DNA of 35,793 nucleotides from a virus. This document shows, one piece after another, positions 15,841-25,170 of the stretch; position 1 is the stretch's first letter, and every line of letters starts with the position of its first letter. The position numbers and the translations under genes were made by a program. Under the pieces are notes generated by a model, which ran no database searches, was not told the DNA's origin, and saw only the letters and a program-made list of their open reading frames with translations. The stretch is from the IMG/VR virus record IMGVR_UViG_3300048838_001836, positions 1 through 35,793 of that record; one strand, written 5' to 3'.

Positions 15841-17798
15841 TTACCAGCCGACCCCCCTGCCCTTGGGTGGAAACGGCGCAGGCTGGCGCGGGGCGGATGG
15901 CGCGGCGGCGGGCGCGGCGGGTTCGACCATTTTGTTGGCGTCGGCAATATGGTCGCCCTGGTCGCCCGCTTCCAGCACCACGCGCAGCCGTTCGAACCAG
16001 CCGGCGTCTGGCTTGCCGTTGCGATAACGGCCGATGTTCACCTCCTTGTGCTGGCCGATGGCCCAGGCGCCGACGATGCCGTCGAGCGGTTCGTTGCGCT
16101 TGAACCGCGCGCCTTTTTTCTGCTCGTAGCGTTTGGTTTCAGGGTTGTAGACTTCGGACAGCAGGCCGTCGAAATAGTCGGTGGGCAGGCCGGCCGGGAA
16201 GCGGTAGCGCCGGTCTTCCACCGCCAGCGCGCCATCGGCGACCAGATGCCCGTACAGGTAATCCTTGCAGAACTCGGTGCCGATGTTCCATACGCTGTAT
16301 CCGCCCTTGATTGCCTTGCCGCGCTTGTCCTTGTCCGGGTAGCTGGCGGCGGTGGCAATGGCGCGGCCCAGGCGCGAGGTGGAGCCCTGGCACGCCAGCA
16401 CCTTGACGCGCAGATCGCGCCGCTGCACGAACTCGCGCACCTGCTGGCCACGGTGGCCGCGACTGTCCACCCCGGCGGCGTGGATACGCACCGGGCGGCC
16501 CCAGGCGTTGAGGCGCGGCTGGTTCAGCCATTCCGCCGCATCGTTCCACGGATCAGGCCGCGCGGTGTCGCCCTGTATCTGGTGCCAGTCGATCAGCCGA
16601 TAGCCGCAGGCATGCCAGCCGAGCAAGTGGCAATCCAGCCAGGTGTCCTGCGTGTCGATAAACGCGGTGAGCGCGACCACGCCGGGCGGGATCTGCATCA
16701 GGTCGAACTCGATCTCCATGCGCTTTTCCAGCTCGTTGGTCTTGAGCGCGGTGGTCTGGTCCTCCCAGGTTTCGCCCAGGTTGGTGTTGACGAAGGTTTT
16801 GAGCGTGCCGGGGTCGCCCTTGGCGTGGATGAACTGCGTGGCCAGGTCGAGCCAGCTCGGGCCCAGGCCGATCGGCGCATACAGCGCGGAAACGTGATAG
16901 CCGCGCCGCTTCACCTCGGGATGCTCGGGCACCCACGCGCCGCCGGCCAGCATCGCCGGCTTGTGGTGCTCGGCGATTTCGTGCCCGCACGCGCCGCATT
17001 CGTACCACGCAGCCTGTGGCGGCTTGTTCACCTGCTCCCACTTCAGGTTTTCCCAGCGCAGCGGCTGCCCCGCCCCGCACGCCGGGCAGTGCACGTGGTA
17101 GCGCCGCTGGTCGCTCAGGCGATACTCGCGCTCGATCAGGCTGGCCTCCTTCACCGTCGGCGTGGAAACCAGCATCAGCTTGTAACGCGGAAACGACTTG
17201 CAGCGCCCGCGCGCCAGCGCCACTGGGTCGCCCTCATCGCCAATCTCGCCGGGAAAGCGGTCGAGGTCGTCCATCATCATGTCCTTGACCGACTTCTGCG
17301 CGTAACTGTTCGGCGAATTGCCGCCGGCCAGAAACAGCATGCCGCCGGGAAAGTCGATCACGTCCTTGCTGTTGGCCGCATCGCGGCTGCGGATGCCGCC
17401 CAGGATGCCGCGCACCGCGTCGGTTTCCTGCAGCAGCGGATTCAGCTTCTGCACCTTCCACGAATCGCGCGCTTCCAGCGTCGGCATCAGCACCATCGTC
17501 GGGCACGGCGCGTGGTCGATGTTGTATCCGATCTTGTTGATCATCGCCTCGGTCACGCCCACCTGCGACGATTTCATCACCACGATCTCGCGCACCGCCG
17601 ACGAACTCGACAGGCAGTCCATGATCTCGCGCAAAATCGGGTTGCGGCTGGTGCGCCAGCGCCCGCGCTCGCCCGATTGCTTGCTGGACAGGATGCGATG
17701 CCGGTCGGCCCATTCCGACACCAGCAGCCGGTCGCGCGGGCGGGTGCCGGCGGCGAGCCGGGCGTAGCAGTAGGCGTGGGCGTCGGCGCGGCCTGGCA

Positions 17799-17799
<1 letters not shown>
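15841..17799 (-). CDS. Terminase large subunit, GpA family (652 aa)
   Basis: Packaging ATPase and nuclease. The ATPase part shows the GpA-type Walker-A-like stretch VVMKSSQVGVTEA (about 73-85), DFPGGMLFLAGGNSPNS, and an acidic Walker-B-like MMMDDLDRFPGE. A four-cysteine zinc-ribbon-like element (CPACGAGQPLRWENL, later CGACGHE) lies near the middle. The nuclease half starts around ALTAFIDTQDTWLDC and ends with FDGLLSEVYNPET. Length matches lambda gpA. ATG 17799 is chosen because it forms a TGATG overlap with the methyltransferase stop; the frame remains open upstream only as antisense of that gene. GpA-type motors usually cut at cos sites. Confidence 0.95.
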
Positions 17800-19045
<1,246 letters not shown>

Positions 19046-19046
<1 letters not shown>

Positions 19047-19630
19047 CAGGCTTCCTTGTGTTGGCGCTCGCGGCGCTTCATGGTTTCGGCCATTTCGACC
19101 AGGATGGTTTCGGCGGCTTCGTCGAGCGCGGCGTGGGTTTCGTCCAGGCTTTGCAGCGGGTAGATCACCGGCGCCAGGCGGTCGGCAAAGGTTTCCAGCA
19201 GGCTGCGCAGGGTGGCGCTGTAGTCGTTGAGCACGAAGTCGACGACTTCCTTGTCGAGCAGGCGCCCGGCGGCGGCGTCGCGCTCCATTTCGCGGATCTC
19301 GGCTTCGGCGTGCTTGATGCGCGCCTCGGCCACGGCGCGCACGCGGCGCGCTTTTTCCATGCTGAGGTCGGCGGTGGGGTGCGGCGCTGCCGGCTCGTTG
19401 CGGCCCGCTGTGGCCTTTTCTGTGGCCTCGTGGGCGTGACGGTCGGCCACGTCCTGCCGCCCGCCCTGCGTGCCGCCCAGTTGCGCCAGGCTGGCCTCGA
19501 CGTCGACCTTGCCACCCACCATCACCACCCGCCCGGCATCGGCCCAGCGCTTGACGGTGGAGCGGTTGACCTCGCGCCCCATGTGCGCGCCCATGCGGCG
19601 GGCAAAATCGGCCTGGCTTTCGGTGGTCAT
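19046..19630 (-). CDS. Terminase small subunit-like protein (194 aa)
   Basis: N-terminal helix-turn-helix (MTTESQADFARRMGAHMG, then NRSTVKRWADAGRVVMVGGKVD) resembling Nu1-type winged-HTH DNA binders, a polar linker (about 55-90), then a long helical C-terminus (MEKARRVRAVAEARIKHAEAE and IYPLQSLDETHAALDEAAETI) suited to oligomerisation and binding of the large subunit. It stands two genes before the large terminase, separated only by the methyltransferase fusion, with 1- to 4-bp overlaps. A small-terminase role is inferred from fold pattern and synteny. Confidence 0.75.
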
Positions 19631-19929
19631 GCGGCCCCCTTTACCTTTCCCGGCGCATAGGCGCGCAGCGCGGCGAGTGTTTTGGCATGCCGTGGGTCTA
19701 TATCTTCGTCCGGCTTGGCCAGCACCATCTGCGCCACGGTGACCACGTGCCCGCCCGGCATGGCCTCGCAGCCGATGGCGTGGCCGTTTTCCTCGGCATA
19801 AAAGTGCGAGCCGCCCGCCGCGCCGTTGCGAATGGCCGGGTTGACGGCATCAGCGCCGAAGGCTTCGCGCAGGCTGTCAATCCAGGCGGCGACGGTGGGC
19901 ATGGTTTGGCGCAGGGGTTTTTTATCCAT
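19627..19929 (-). CDS. Hypothetical phage protein upstream of terminase (100 aa)
   Basis: Starts MDKKPLRQTMPTVAAWIDSLREAFGAD, with a short strand region GGSHFYAEENGHAIGCEA. I do not recognise a family beyond its occurrence as a small conserved gene next to terminase. Overlaps the small terminase by 4 bp (ATGA). It starts about 20 bp from the left arm of the iteron array, so its promoter or leader, if any, lies within that array. Confidence 0.65.
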   Translation of the reverse strand: MDKKPLRQTMPTVAAWIDSLREAFGADAVNPAIRNGAAGGSHFYAEENGHAIGCEAMPGGHVVTVAQMVLAKPDEDIDPRHAKTLAALRAYAPGKVKGAA

Positions 19930-19949
19930 GCCGGTCCTCTTTGGGGTTT

Positions 19950-20183
19950 ACTACGGGCAAACTACGGCAAAAACTACGGCAGAATGGCTGGAATCCCCCG
20001 TTATTACTTAAGCGACGGGAGCGACTGCATGAATACACGTGCGCGAGGGCATGTGTGTGCGGTGTGGTGGTGCGGTGTGTGTCGTGCGCGCCTACGCGCG
20101 GTGTTCCGTCACTCCCGTAGCTTAAGTAGTGGCGCGGCTTGGAGGGCTGTTTGCCCGTAGTTTGCCCGTAGTTTGCCCGTAGT
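19950..20183. other. Inverted iteron arrays: candidate replication origin or cos/terminase-binding region
   Basis: Left arm: three units of ACTACGGGCAA-type sequence at 19950, 19961 and 19973 (the last two lack one G), then TTACTTAAGCGACGGGAG at about 20004. Right arm, inverted: three perfect TTGCCCGTAGT units at 20151, 20162 and 20173, and CTCCCGTAGCTTAAGTAGT at about 20112-20130. The arms are matched unit for unit and separated by a GT-rich centre. No convincing gene fits between the replication gene (stop at 20185) and 19929. Both an origin bound by the adjacent replication protein and a cos region bound by the adjacent small terminase fit. Confidence 0.7.
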
Positions 20184-20184
20184 T

Positions 20185-22575
20185 TCATGGCTGGCCACCC
20201 ATCGCGCGCTCGAACTCGAAAAAACATGCGGTCAGCCATTCGGCCTTGGTGCCGAAACGGTCGCGCGGCAGGTCGTGCTGGACGCTTGCCGGCGGCGCAT
20301 GCTTGACCGCATCGGTCATGGCCTGTACGCCGGGCACCACCATCTTGCGGCTCTTGATGCTCTTGTCCTTGAGCGTTGACCATGTCGACTCCGGCTTGCC
20401 TGAACTCCACCCCGGCTGTTTTCCGATGTAGTTGAGGAAGTGGTTGGCGGGCCGGGGCCGGAATTCGCCCTGGCGCTTGCACCAATCCTCGTAAACCCGA
20501 TAAAGATGCGAGCCGAGGCACGGGCAGAACGGCAGCACCTCGCCGTCGCGGCCTTCCAGTTCGAGCCGGCCCCATTCGCGCAGGAATCGTTCTTCGCTGC
20601 CCATGCCAAGGTCGATCAGATCCTGCTTGGCTTCGGTCATGGGCGGCTTGGTCCAGGGGCGGAAGTCGCCCAGGTCAAGATTCAACAGGTAGTCGTGCAG
20701 CGCGGCGACGCCGCCGGCTTCGATTTCCTCGTTGACCTCGGCGAAAAAGCCGTCGTCCGGCTTCGGTGGCGTGAAGATCACGCAATGCCGGCGGTCGTCG
20801 TTTTCCAGCGCGAGCGGTTGCCGCTCGTTGGACAGGAACACGATGTTCATCTGGTTCTTTTCGGTGTGCGCGGCGACGTTTTTTGGGTTGACGCGGATGG
20901 TGCCGCCGGTGATGAAGCCTTTTAGCCGGTTCTTGACGTGGTACATCTCGACCTTGGCCATGACCTCGTCGCCGACGATGAACAGTTTTTTCTCGGCCCA
21001 GTCGGCGTTGAACTTGTCCTCGAGCGCGTCCTGCCCCAGCACCCGCCCGTATTGGCCGTAGATTTCGGCCACCGCCTCGAAAAACCGGCTTTTCCCGGTG
21101 CCCTGCGGGCCGTGCACGACGATGGCGGACTGCATCTTGGCGCCCCGATGCTGGATCGGGTAGGCCAGCCATTTCAATATCCAGTCGTAAGTTGCGCGCG
21201 AGTTGGATTCTTCCTTGCTGCACAGATAGAACAGCAGTTCGAGCAGTATGGTGCACTTGCCGCGCACCGGCACGGTCGGCCAGCCGCCGAACAGGTTGCA
21301 GCGGATGGCCTTGTCTTTTTCCGTCGGGTCGAAGCCGATCTCGTGGTCGCGCACGACGCGCCAGCCGGGGTGCTTTTTCAGATCATCCCATCCGTGCGAT
21401 GGCAGCAGGTTCATCACGTCATCCTTGTGCACCAGCCGCCGGTCGACTTCATCGAACAGCACCTTGCCGCCCATGCCGTAGGTATTCCAGAACCGCGCCG
21501 CAGCTTCGTCAATAGTCAGACGCGGCAGCATGGCGGCGCTTTCCCCACCCCCCTCAGCGATGGCCCCCGCCGCGCGCACGCTGGGTGGCTGCCATTTCAG
21601 GTCCAGCAGGTGGGCCTCGATCTGGCTGCGCACGGCATGCTGGCCTTCGATGGCCTGCAGGTCGTTGAAGTCGGTGATTTTCTTGCCGGCGCGGTCGGCG
21701 GCGAACACCGGCGCCAGGTGCGATCCGTTGACGGCCAGCGCGGCGTTGCTGGCGGCGGTCACGCCGGGGTTGCCTTCGGTGAGGTAGTCATCATCGGCGC
21801 AGATCAGCAGCCTGGCGCGTTTGTAGTGCTTGTGCAGCGCGCCGGCGACGTGCACCAGGTTGCCGGCGTCGAACGCCACCGCCACCGGAAAACCCGTGGC
21901 CTCGTGCAGCGTGGCGGCCGTTGCGTAGCCCTCGGCCACCAGGCAGATCCATGTCGGCAGCCCGCCGATCAGGTGATAGTGCCCCTGCTTGGACAGGCCC
22001 TTTGGAAAATACTGCTTTTCCAGCTTGGTGCCGCGATTCTTGCCGCGAATGATCTGCAGGCCGTGCACCGTGCCGCGCGCGTCGGTCATCGGCACCACCA
22101 TCGTGCCGTGGCCGTTCGGGTCGAAGCGCACGCCATGTGCCGCCACACCCTTGCGCGCCAGGTAGTCCGATTCGCCCGCCGGCACATACGCCGCCCACAC
22201 CCGCGCCGCCTCACGCGCGGCCCGCTGCGCCTCGTCGTCGCGCATCGCCTTCATGCGCTTAATGTTCTCGGCCTGGCGCGCCTTCATCGCCGCGCGCAAA
22301 TCGGCGTCGACCACCATGGCCTTGCCGTCGCGGTTCAGCTTCACCGACTGCTTGCCCGAGTCGTTGCCGTGATAAATCCCGTAAGCCCCGACGATGTACG
22401 CCGCGCCGTCGATCATCACCTCGTTGAGCCAATACCAGCCGCGCCGCTCGCGCGAATCGTCATCAGTCTTGACCCGCACCGGCTTGGCCGTGCCAACCGC
22501 CAGAATGTCATCCAGCACCAGCCCGTAGCCGGAAAGCTGGTTGTGCACGTCGTCGTAGTTCGCCTGAACGCTCAA
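20185..22575 (-). CDS. Phage replication protein: toprim-like primase plus DUF5906-type helicase (796 aa)
   Basis: Residues about 205-310 form a toprim-like part (LVAEGYATAATLHEATG with Glu215, then LLICADDDY with the Asp triplet 261-263). Residues about 470-640 form an SF3-like helicase of the DUF5906 type, with Walker A HGPQGTGKSRFFEA (Lys495), LFIVGDEV as Walker B, and a VFLSNERQPLALENDDRR sensor-like motif. A protein of this design would prime and unwind the phage origin. Start is TTG at 22575, supported by GGGGAGG 5 nt before it; no ATG in this frame fits as well. Its 3' end abuts the iteron array. Confidence 0.9.
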   Translation of the reverse strand: MSVQANYDDVHNQLSGYGLVLDDILAVGTAKPVRVKTDDDSRERRGWYWLNEVMIDGAAYIVGAYGIYHGNDSGKQSVKLNRDGKAMVVDADLRAAMKARQAENIKRMKAMRDDEAQRAAREAARVWAAYVPAGESDYLARKGVAAHGVRFDPNGHGTMVVPMTDARGTVHGLQIIRGKNRGTKLEKQYFPKGLSKQGHYHLIGGLPTWICLVAEGYATAATLHEATGFPVAVAFDAGNLVHVAGALHKHYKRARLLICADDDYLTEGNPGVTAASNAALAVNGSHLAPVFAADRAGKKITDFNDLQAIEGQHAVRSQIEAHLLDLKWQPPSVRAAGAIAEGGGESAAMLPRLTIDEAAARFWNTYGMGGKVLFDEVDRRLVHKDDVMNLLPSHGWDDLKKHPGWRVVRDHEIGFDPTEKDKAIRCNLFGGWPTVPVRGKCTILLELLFYLCSKEESNSRATYDWILKWLAYPIQHRGAKMQSAIVVHGPQGTGKSRFFEAVAEIYGQYGRVLGQDALEDKFNADWAEKKLFIVGDEVMAKVEMYHVKNRLKGFITGGTIRVNPKNVAAHTEKNQMNIVFLSNERQPLALENDDRRHCVIFTPPKPDDGFFAEVNEEIEAGGVAALHDYLLNLDLGDFRPWTKPPMTEAKQDLIDLGMGSEERFLREWGRLELEGRDGEVLPFCPCLGSHLYRVYEDWCKRQGEFRPRPANHFLNYIGKQPGWSSGKPESTWSTLKDKSIKSRKMVVPGVQAMTDAVKHAPPASVQHDLPRDRFGTKAEWLTACFFEFERAMGGQP

Positions 22576-22617
22576 GCCGCCTCCCCGATTATTTTTTTAT
22601 GAGCCGCGCACGGCGAC

Positions 22618-22626
22618 TTATCCACA
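22618..22626 (+). promoter_or_regulatory. Consensus DnaA box upstream of the replication gene
   Basis: TTATCCACA, the exact DnaA-box consensus, stands alone about 43 bp before the TTG of the primase-helicase. The rest of the 227-bp gap 22576-22802 shows no gene and no clear promoter. A single 9-mer may be chance, but the location is suggestive. Confidence 0.4.
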
Positions 22627-22802
22627 ATCGTCATCTGTTGCCTATGCGCCAAGTCCACACCCTAGAAATAAAACGCGGTGCGAATTACCCGCGAGGATTA
22701 AGGCCAGGGAGGACCCGCGCTTCTGGTTGTTGTTGTGTTGCGCGTGTTGCATGCCGCGCAACGCTCGCGCGTGGTTCAACCCATGGGGGACGGGGTTTTG
22801 CA

Positions 22803-23528
22803 TCATCGAGCGGTGGCCAGAGCGGATGCGAGCGCGGATCTGAACTGGCCTGCGAACTCACGGTCGACCGTGCTTTGCACTACGTCGCGCAGCTTGAGCG
22901 TGGGGCGGTAGGTTGCCGAGCGCACGTAGACGACGATGGGCCTGATCGCGCTCTGGCCTTTGCGCTCGATGCGCTGATAGATGCCTGGCTGCAGGTGCTT
23001 GGTGGCCGGCGTTCCGGGCAAGGCGGCGAAGTATCCGACCGCGCTTTGCCGCTTGCCCCGGCCCTTGATCGTGCGCATGCGGGTGCGCAGCGCCCCCATG
23101 ATCTCGGTGACCTGCTTCTTGTTCATGTTGCCGTAGCTGTCGAGTTTGGCACCCTCTGCAGGCACGGCACGCATGCCGCCAGGCATGGCGCCAATACCCT
23201 GCAGCGCGCGTTCCCATCCAGTCTGCTTACGCGGAATGCCGGCCACCAGCGGCAGCAGGTAGGTGCCTGCCGCGCGGCCGCCGCCTGCGCCCTTGTCCTT
23301 GAGTCCGACCTTGGCCGTTAGGTTGCGCTTGGTGCTGTTCGCCACGAACGTGCCGCCCATGGTGTAGGGCTTGGGGTTACTGATCACCCGGCGCATGTCC
23401 GACTTGATTGCCGCCTCGGCCAACCGCGCCGTCTTGTTGATCGCCACGCTCGTGGCGAACGGCACCTGCTTGCGCTGAACATCGTTGAGAAACTGCGTGG
23501 CGGCTTTGGTGTCCACCTTCACCGTCAT
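22803..23528 (-). CDS. Phage virion-type protein, minor-tail-Z-like (241 aa)
   Basis: Starts MTVKVDTKAATQFLNDVQRK, followed by PFATSVAINKTARLAEAAIK. It contains KRNLTAKVGLKDKG, YLLPLVAGIPRK and a C-terminal YRPTLKLRDVVQSTVDREF. This pattern (NKTA helix, basic body, GNM motif, C-terminal REF helix) is familiar from phage proteins annotated as tail or minor tail Z-like; the family call is tentative. ATG 23528 lies 6 nt after the CII-like stop; a GTG at 23537 overlapping that stop is an alternative. A virion gene between a CII-like regulator and the primase is out of place relative to the tail block 15 kb away. Confidence 0.6.
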   Translation of the reverse strand: MTVKVDTKAATQFLNDVQRKQVPFATSVAINKTARLAEAAIKSDMRRVISNPKPYTMGGTFVANSTKRNLTAKVGLKDKGAGGGRAAGTYLLPLVAGIPRKQTGWERALQGIGAMPGGMRAVPAEGAKLDSYGNMNKKQVTEIMGALRTRMRTIKGRGKRQSAVGYFAALPGTPATKHLQPGIYQRIERKGQSAIRPIVVYVRSATYRPTLKLRDVVQSTVDREFAGQFRSALASALATAR

Positions 23529-23533
23529 ATCGA

Positions 23534-23950
23534 TCACTTGGACACCACCCGCAGCGCGGCGCGTGCTTCCATCTCGGCGATGCGGTCGGCCATTTTGGCC
23601 ATGCGGTCGGCGGATTCGATGAACTGGCGCTTCAGTTCGGCGGCTTCGTCTTCCGGCACGATCGGCACCGCGCTGTAGCCGCACTCGTTCGACAGGTAGT
23701 TGAACACCGTGTGGTCGCCCAGCTCGTGCGCGGCGCGCAGAATCGCCATCAGGTGATTGGGGTGGAACTGCGCAGGGCGGTCGGCGTTGAGGCAATCGCT
23801 GATCCAGCGGGCCGCCGCATCCACCGTCAAGTCCTGCCCGCGCAGCATCGGCCCCACCCGCTTGGGCCCGCCCAGCACCGCCACCGCGTGGCGCAGCGCA
23901 TCGTCGACGTCATCAAAAAACAACGGCACCTGGCTCATCGATTGATTCAT
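23534..23950 (-). CDS. CII/CP76-like phage regulatory protein (138 aa)
   Basis: DDVDDALRHAVAVLGGPKRVGPMLRG, then AARWISDCLNADRPAQFHPNHLMAI and ELGDHTVFNYLSNECGY follow the pattern of the CP76/CII-type regulators of phages (HTH-like middle, then a helix with G-D). The C-terminus is a Met/Ala/Glu helix likely for multimerisation. ATG 23950 is supported by AAGGGG 7 nt upstream. First gene of the leftward replication-packaging operon, directly downstream of tandem terminators, so it may control or be controlled by read-through into that operon. Confidence 0.65.
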   Translation of the reverse strand: MNQSMSQVPLFFDDVDDALRHAVAVLGGPKRVGPMLRGQDLTVDAAARWISDCLNADRPAQFHPNHLMAILRAAHELGDHTVFNYLSNECGYSAVPIVPEDEAAELKRQFIESADRMAKMADRIAEMEARAALRVVSK

Positions 23951-24002
23951 GTGCGACCCCTTGCGAAATTGTCGTAACGCGTCGTAAAGCCTTCACGCGC
24001 GC

Positions 24003-24035
24003 AAAAAAATAGGATGTGAGCCATGGACCACATCC
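24003..24035 (-). terminator. Leftward terminator T2 before the CII-like gene
   Basis: On the minus strand GGATGTG-10 nt-CACATCC is followed by TATTTTTTTG. The same inverted repeat could also serve as an operator. The remaining ~50 bp to the ATG at 23950 show no clear promoter boxes. Confidence 0.55.
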
Positions 24036-24047
24036 GCTTACGAACCG

Positions 24048-24079
24048 AAAAAAAGACCCCGGCCAGGAATGCGCCGGGG
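24048..24079 (-). terminator. Leftward rho-independent terminator T1
   Basis: Minus-strand CCCCGGC-9 nt-GCCGGGG stem followed by TCTTTTTTT: a strong intrinsic terminator for transcripts leaving the Cro-like gene leftwards. Confidence 0.8.
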
Positions 24080-24230
24080 CAGCCGTGCCACGAACGAGCG
24101 GCTTACAGGGATGAAGATGCGGCAGACTTCAGGGAGTCCACGGCCTGCCAGCGTGGAAAGGGCACCCGTTCCAGACCCGGTAGAATTGCGGGATCTCACC
24201 ACCACAATTCCCGACAGGAAAGGAACGGAC

Positions 24231-24458
24231 ATGGAACGCACGGAAATGGAACCCACGCCAGATGCACTCAACGCCATACACGACGCACTAGGCGCGCTAG
24301 TTTTTGCTTTAACGATGCAAATGCCAAAAGAGCAGCGCGCAGCATTCGCACAGCAACTGGCTCGGCTTGCACAAAAAAAGACTTTCGGCGGGGCCATTCT
24401 TGCAGGAACAATTCTTCTGGACTTTGCGACGGCGGCCGACTTTGCGGCAAAGAACTAG
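24231..24458 (+). CDS. Hypothetical small protein (75 aa)
   Basis: ATG 24231 follows AGGAAAGGAAC, a good Shine-Dalgarno. The sequence has an acidic start, then amphipathic helices ALNAIHDALGALVFALTMQM and KEQRAAFAQQLARLAQ, and a hydrophobic GGAILAGTILLDFATAAD segment that may be membrane-associated. No family recognised. It overlaps an opposing 95-codon ORF that is coupled to the Cro-like gene. Both cannot easily be conserved as proteins, and I favour this one slightly on its ribosome binding site and composition. Confidence 0.5.
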   Translation: MERTEMEPTPDALNAIHDALGALVFALTMQMPKEQRAAFAQQLARLAQKKTFGGAILAGTILLDFATAADFAAKN

Positions 24459-24555
24459 CGCACCAGCGCTGGTATGTGCCGTATAGCGCCTGCGGGTCTG
24501 CGGCGGAGCCTGCCGACGCAGCCCACGCGTCAACAAATTCTTTTTCTGTGGTCAT
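24268..24555 (-). CDS. Hypothetical protein downstream of Cro-like gene (95 aa)
   Basis: Starts MTTEKEFVDAWAASAGSA with ALYGTYQRWCASS; the C-terminal half is basic and less protein-like. ATG 24555 overlaps the Cro-like TGA (ATGA), and the strong leftward terminator T1 lies further downstream, which fits a cro-X operon. It is antisense to the 75-aa gene over its full length, so one of them is probably not functional. Confidence 0.4.
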   Translation of the reverse strand: MTTEKEFVDAWAASAGSAADPQALYGTYQRWCASSLPQSRPPSQSPEELFLQEWPRRKSFFVQAEPVAVRMLRAALLAFASLKQKLARLVRRVWR

Positions 24556-24749
24556 GCTGCTTTCTCCTGCTGATCTTCGAATAGGTCAGGCCGGGCGGCC
24601 TTCAGGTGCAGCAGGCGGGCGTTCGGAATGCGGCCCTGCTTGCGGAACTTGGAGACCGCCTGCCGTGTTATCTCAAAAAATTGCGCGGCCGCGACGTCGC
24701 CCCCAAGGGCCTCGACAACTTCGTCAACATTGATAGGTGATGTGCTCAT
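24552..24749 (-). CDS. Cro/YdaS-like repressor (65 aa)
   Basis: VDEVVEALGGDVAAAQFFEITRQAVSKFRKQGRIPNARLLHLKAARPDLF is the typical Cro/YdaS helix-turn-helix pattern, with recognition helix around TRQAVSKFRKQG. ATG 24749 is the first Met in a protein-like context but has no Shine-Dalgarno, so leaderless translation or an alternative start is possible. It diverges from the CI-like gene across 70 bp containing the shared palindrome, and would shift the switch to lytic growth by blocking CI synthesis. Confidence 0.8.
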   Translation of the reverse strand: MSTSPINVDEVVEALGGDVAAAQFFEITRQAVSKFRKQGRIPNARLLHLKAARPDLFEDQQEKAA

Positions 24750-24757
24750 GGATTTAT

Positions 24758-24771
24758 TGAACCATAGTTCA
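24758..24771. promoter_or_regulatory. Operator palindrome O1 in the CI-Cro divergent region
   Basis: TGAACCATAGTTCA: 5-bp perfect arms around CATA. The identical site, on the opposite strand, recurs at 26072. It lies 8 bp before the Cro-like ATG; TTGACT on the minus strand just upstream may be the -35 box of the leftward promoter. Confidence 0.75.
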
Positions 24772-24819
24772 GTCAACAGCGCAACCCAAGTTAAAGTTAT
24801 TTCGCGCACAATCCGATGT

Positions 24820-25152
24820 ATGAGCACGCTGGCCGAACGAATCAAGGAAATAATGGATGCGACCGGGCTGACCATCCAGCAGATGGCAGATATATGCGGA
24901 TGCAGCTATCAGGCCGTGAAAAAGTGGACTACTGGCGCATCCACAAGCATTGGCGGAGAGCACCTGATCTCCCTGGCGGAAAAGACTGGCTACGAGGCAA
25001 AATGGATCATCACGGGCAAAGGCCCGAAGCACCGGACATACGCGAAGAACGAGATCCAGGCAGATACGCTTTGCACCATGGAAAAACTACCCGCAGCTGA
25101 TCAATATAAGATCCGTGCAGTCGCCGAGGTGATCAGCGACACGCAGCATTAA
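24820..25152 (+). CDS. CI-like lysogeny repressor, short form (110 aa)
   Basis: N-terminal XRE-type HTH (LAERIKEIMDATGLTIQQMADICGCSYQAVKKWTTG, recognition helix about 28-36), then ISLAEKTGYEAKWIITGKGP, a frequent helical end of phage repressors. The C-terminal 35 residues are helical. There is no S24 peptidase domain, so RecA-stimulated self-cleavage is not expected and induction must work otherwise. ATG 24820 lacks a Shine-Dalgarno, as in leaderless cI transcripts; the upstream in-frame extension is the antisense of the Cro-like gene. Confidence 0.8.
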   Translation: MSTLAERIKEIMDATGLTIQQMADICGCSYQAVKKWTTGASTSIGGEHLISLAEKTGYEAKWIITGKGPKHRTYAKNEIQADTLCTMEKLPAADQYKIRAVAEVISDTQH

Positions 25153-25170
25153 CCACAAAAGGGATTCGCC

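Noticed and set aside
19922-20575. Minus-strand frame crossing the iteron arrays
   Set aside because: Overlaps the 3' end of the replication gene in another frame. The similar peptides on opposite strands (LRANYG..., YYLSDGSD/HYLSYGSD) arise from the inverted DNA repeats, not from a gene.
20938-22602. 554-codon plus-strand open frame
   Set aside because: Antisense of the replication protein with toprim and Walker motifs; no supporting start signal.
24023-24733. 236-codon plus-strand frame
   Set aside because: Runs across terminators and antisense to the Cro-like gene; not protein-like. The 75-aa frame at 24231 is the better candidate.
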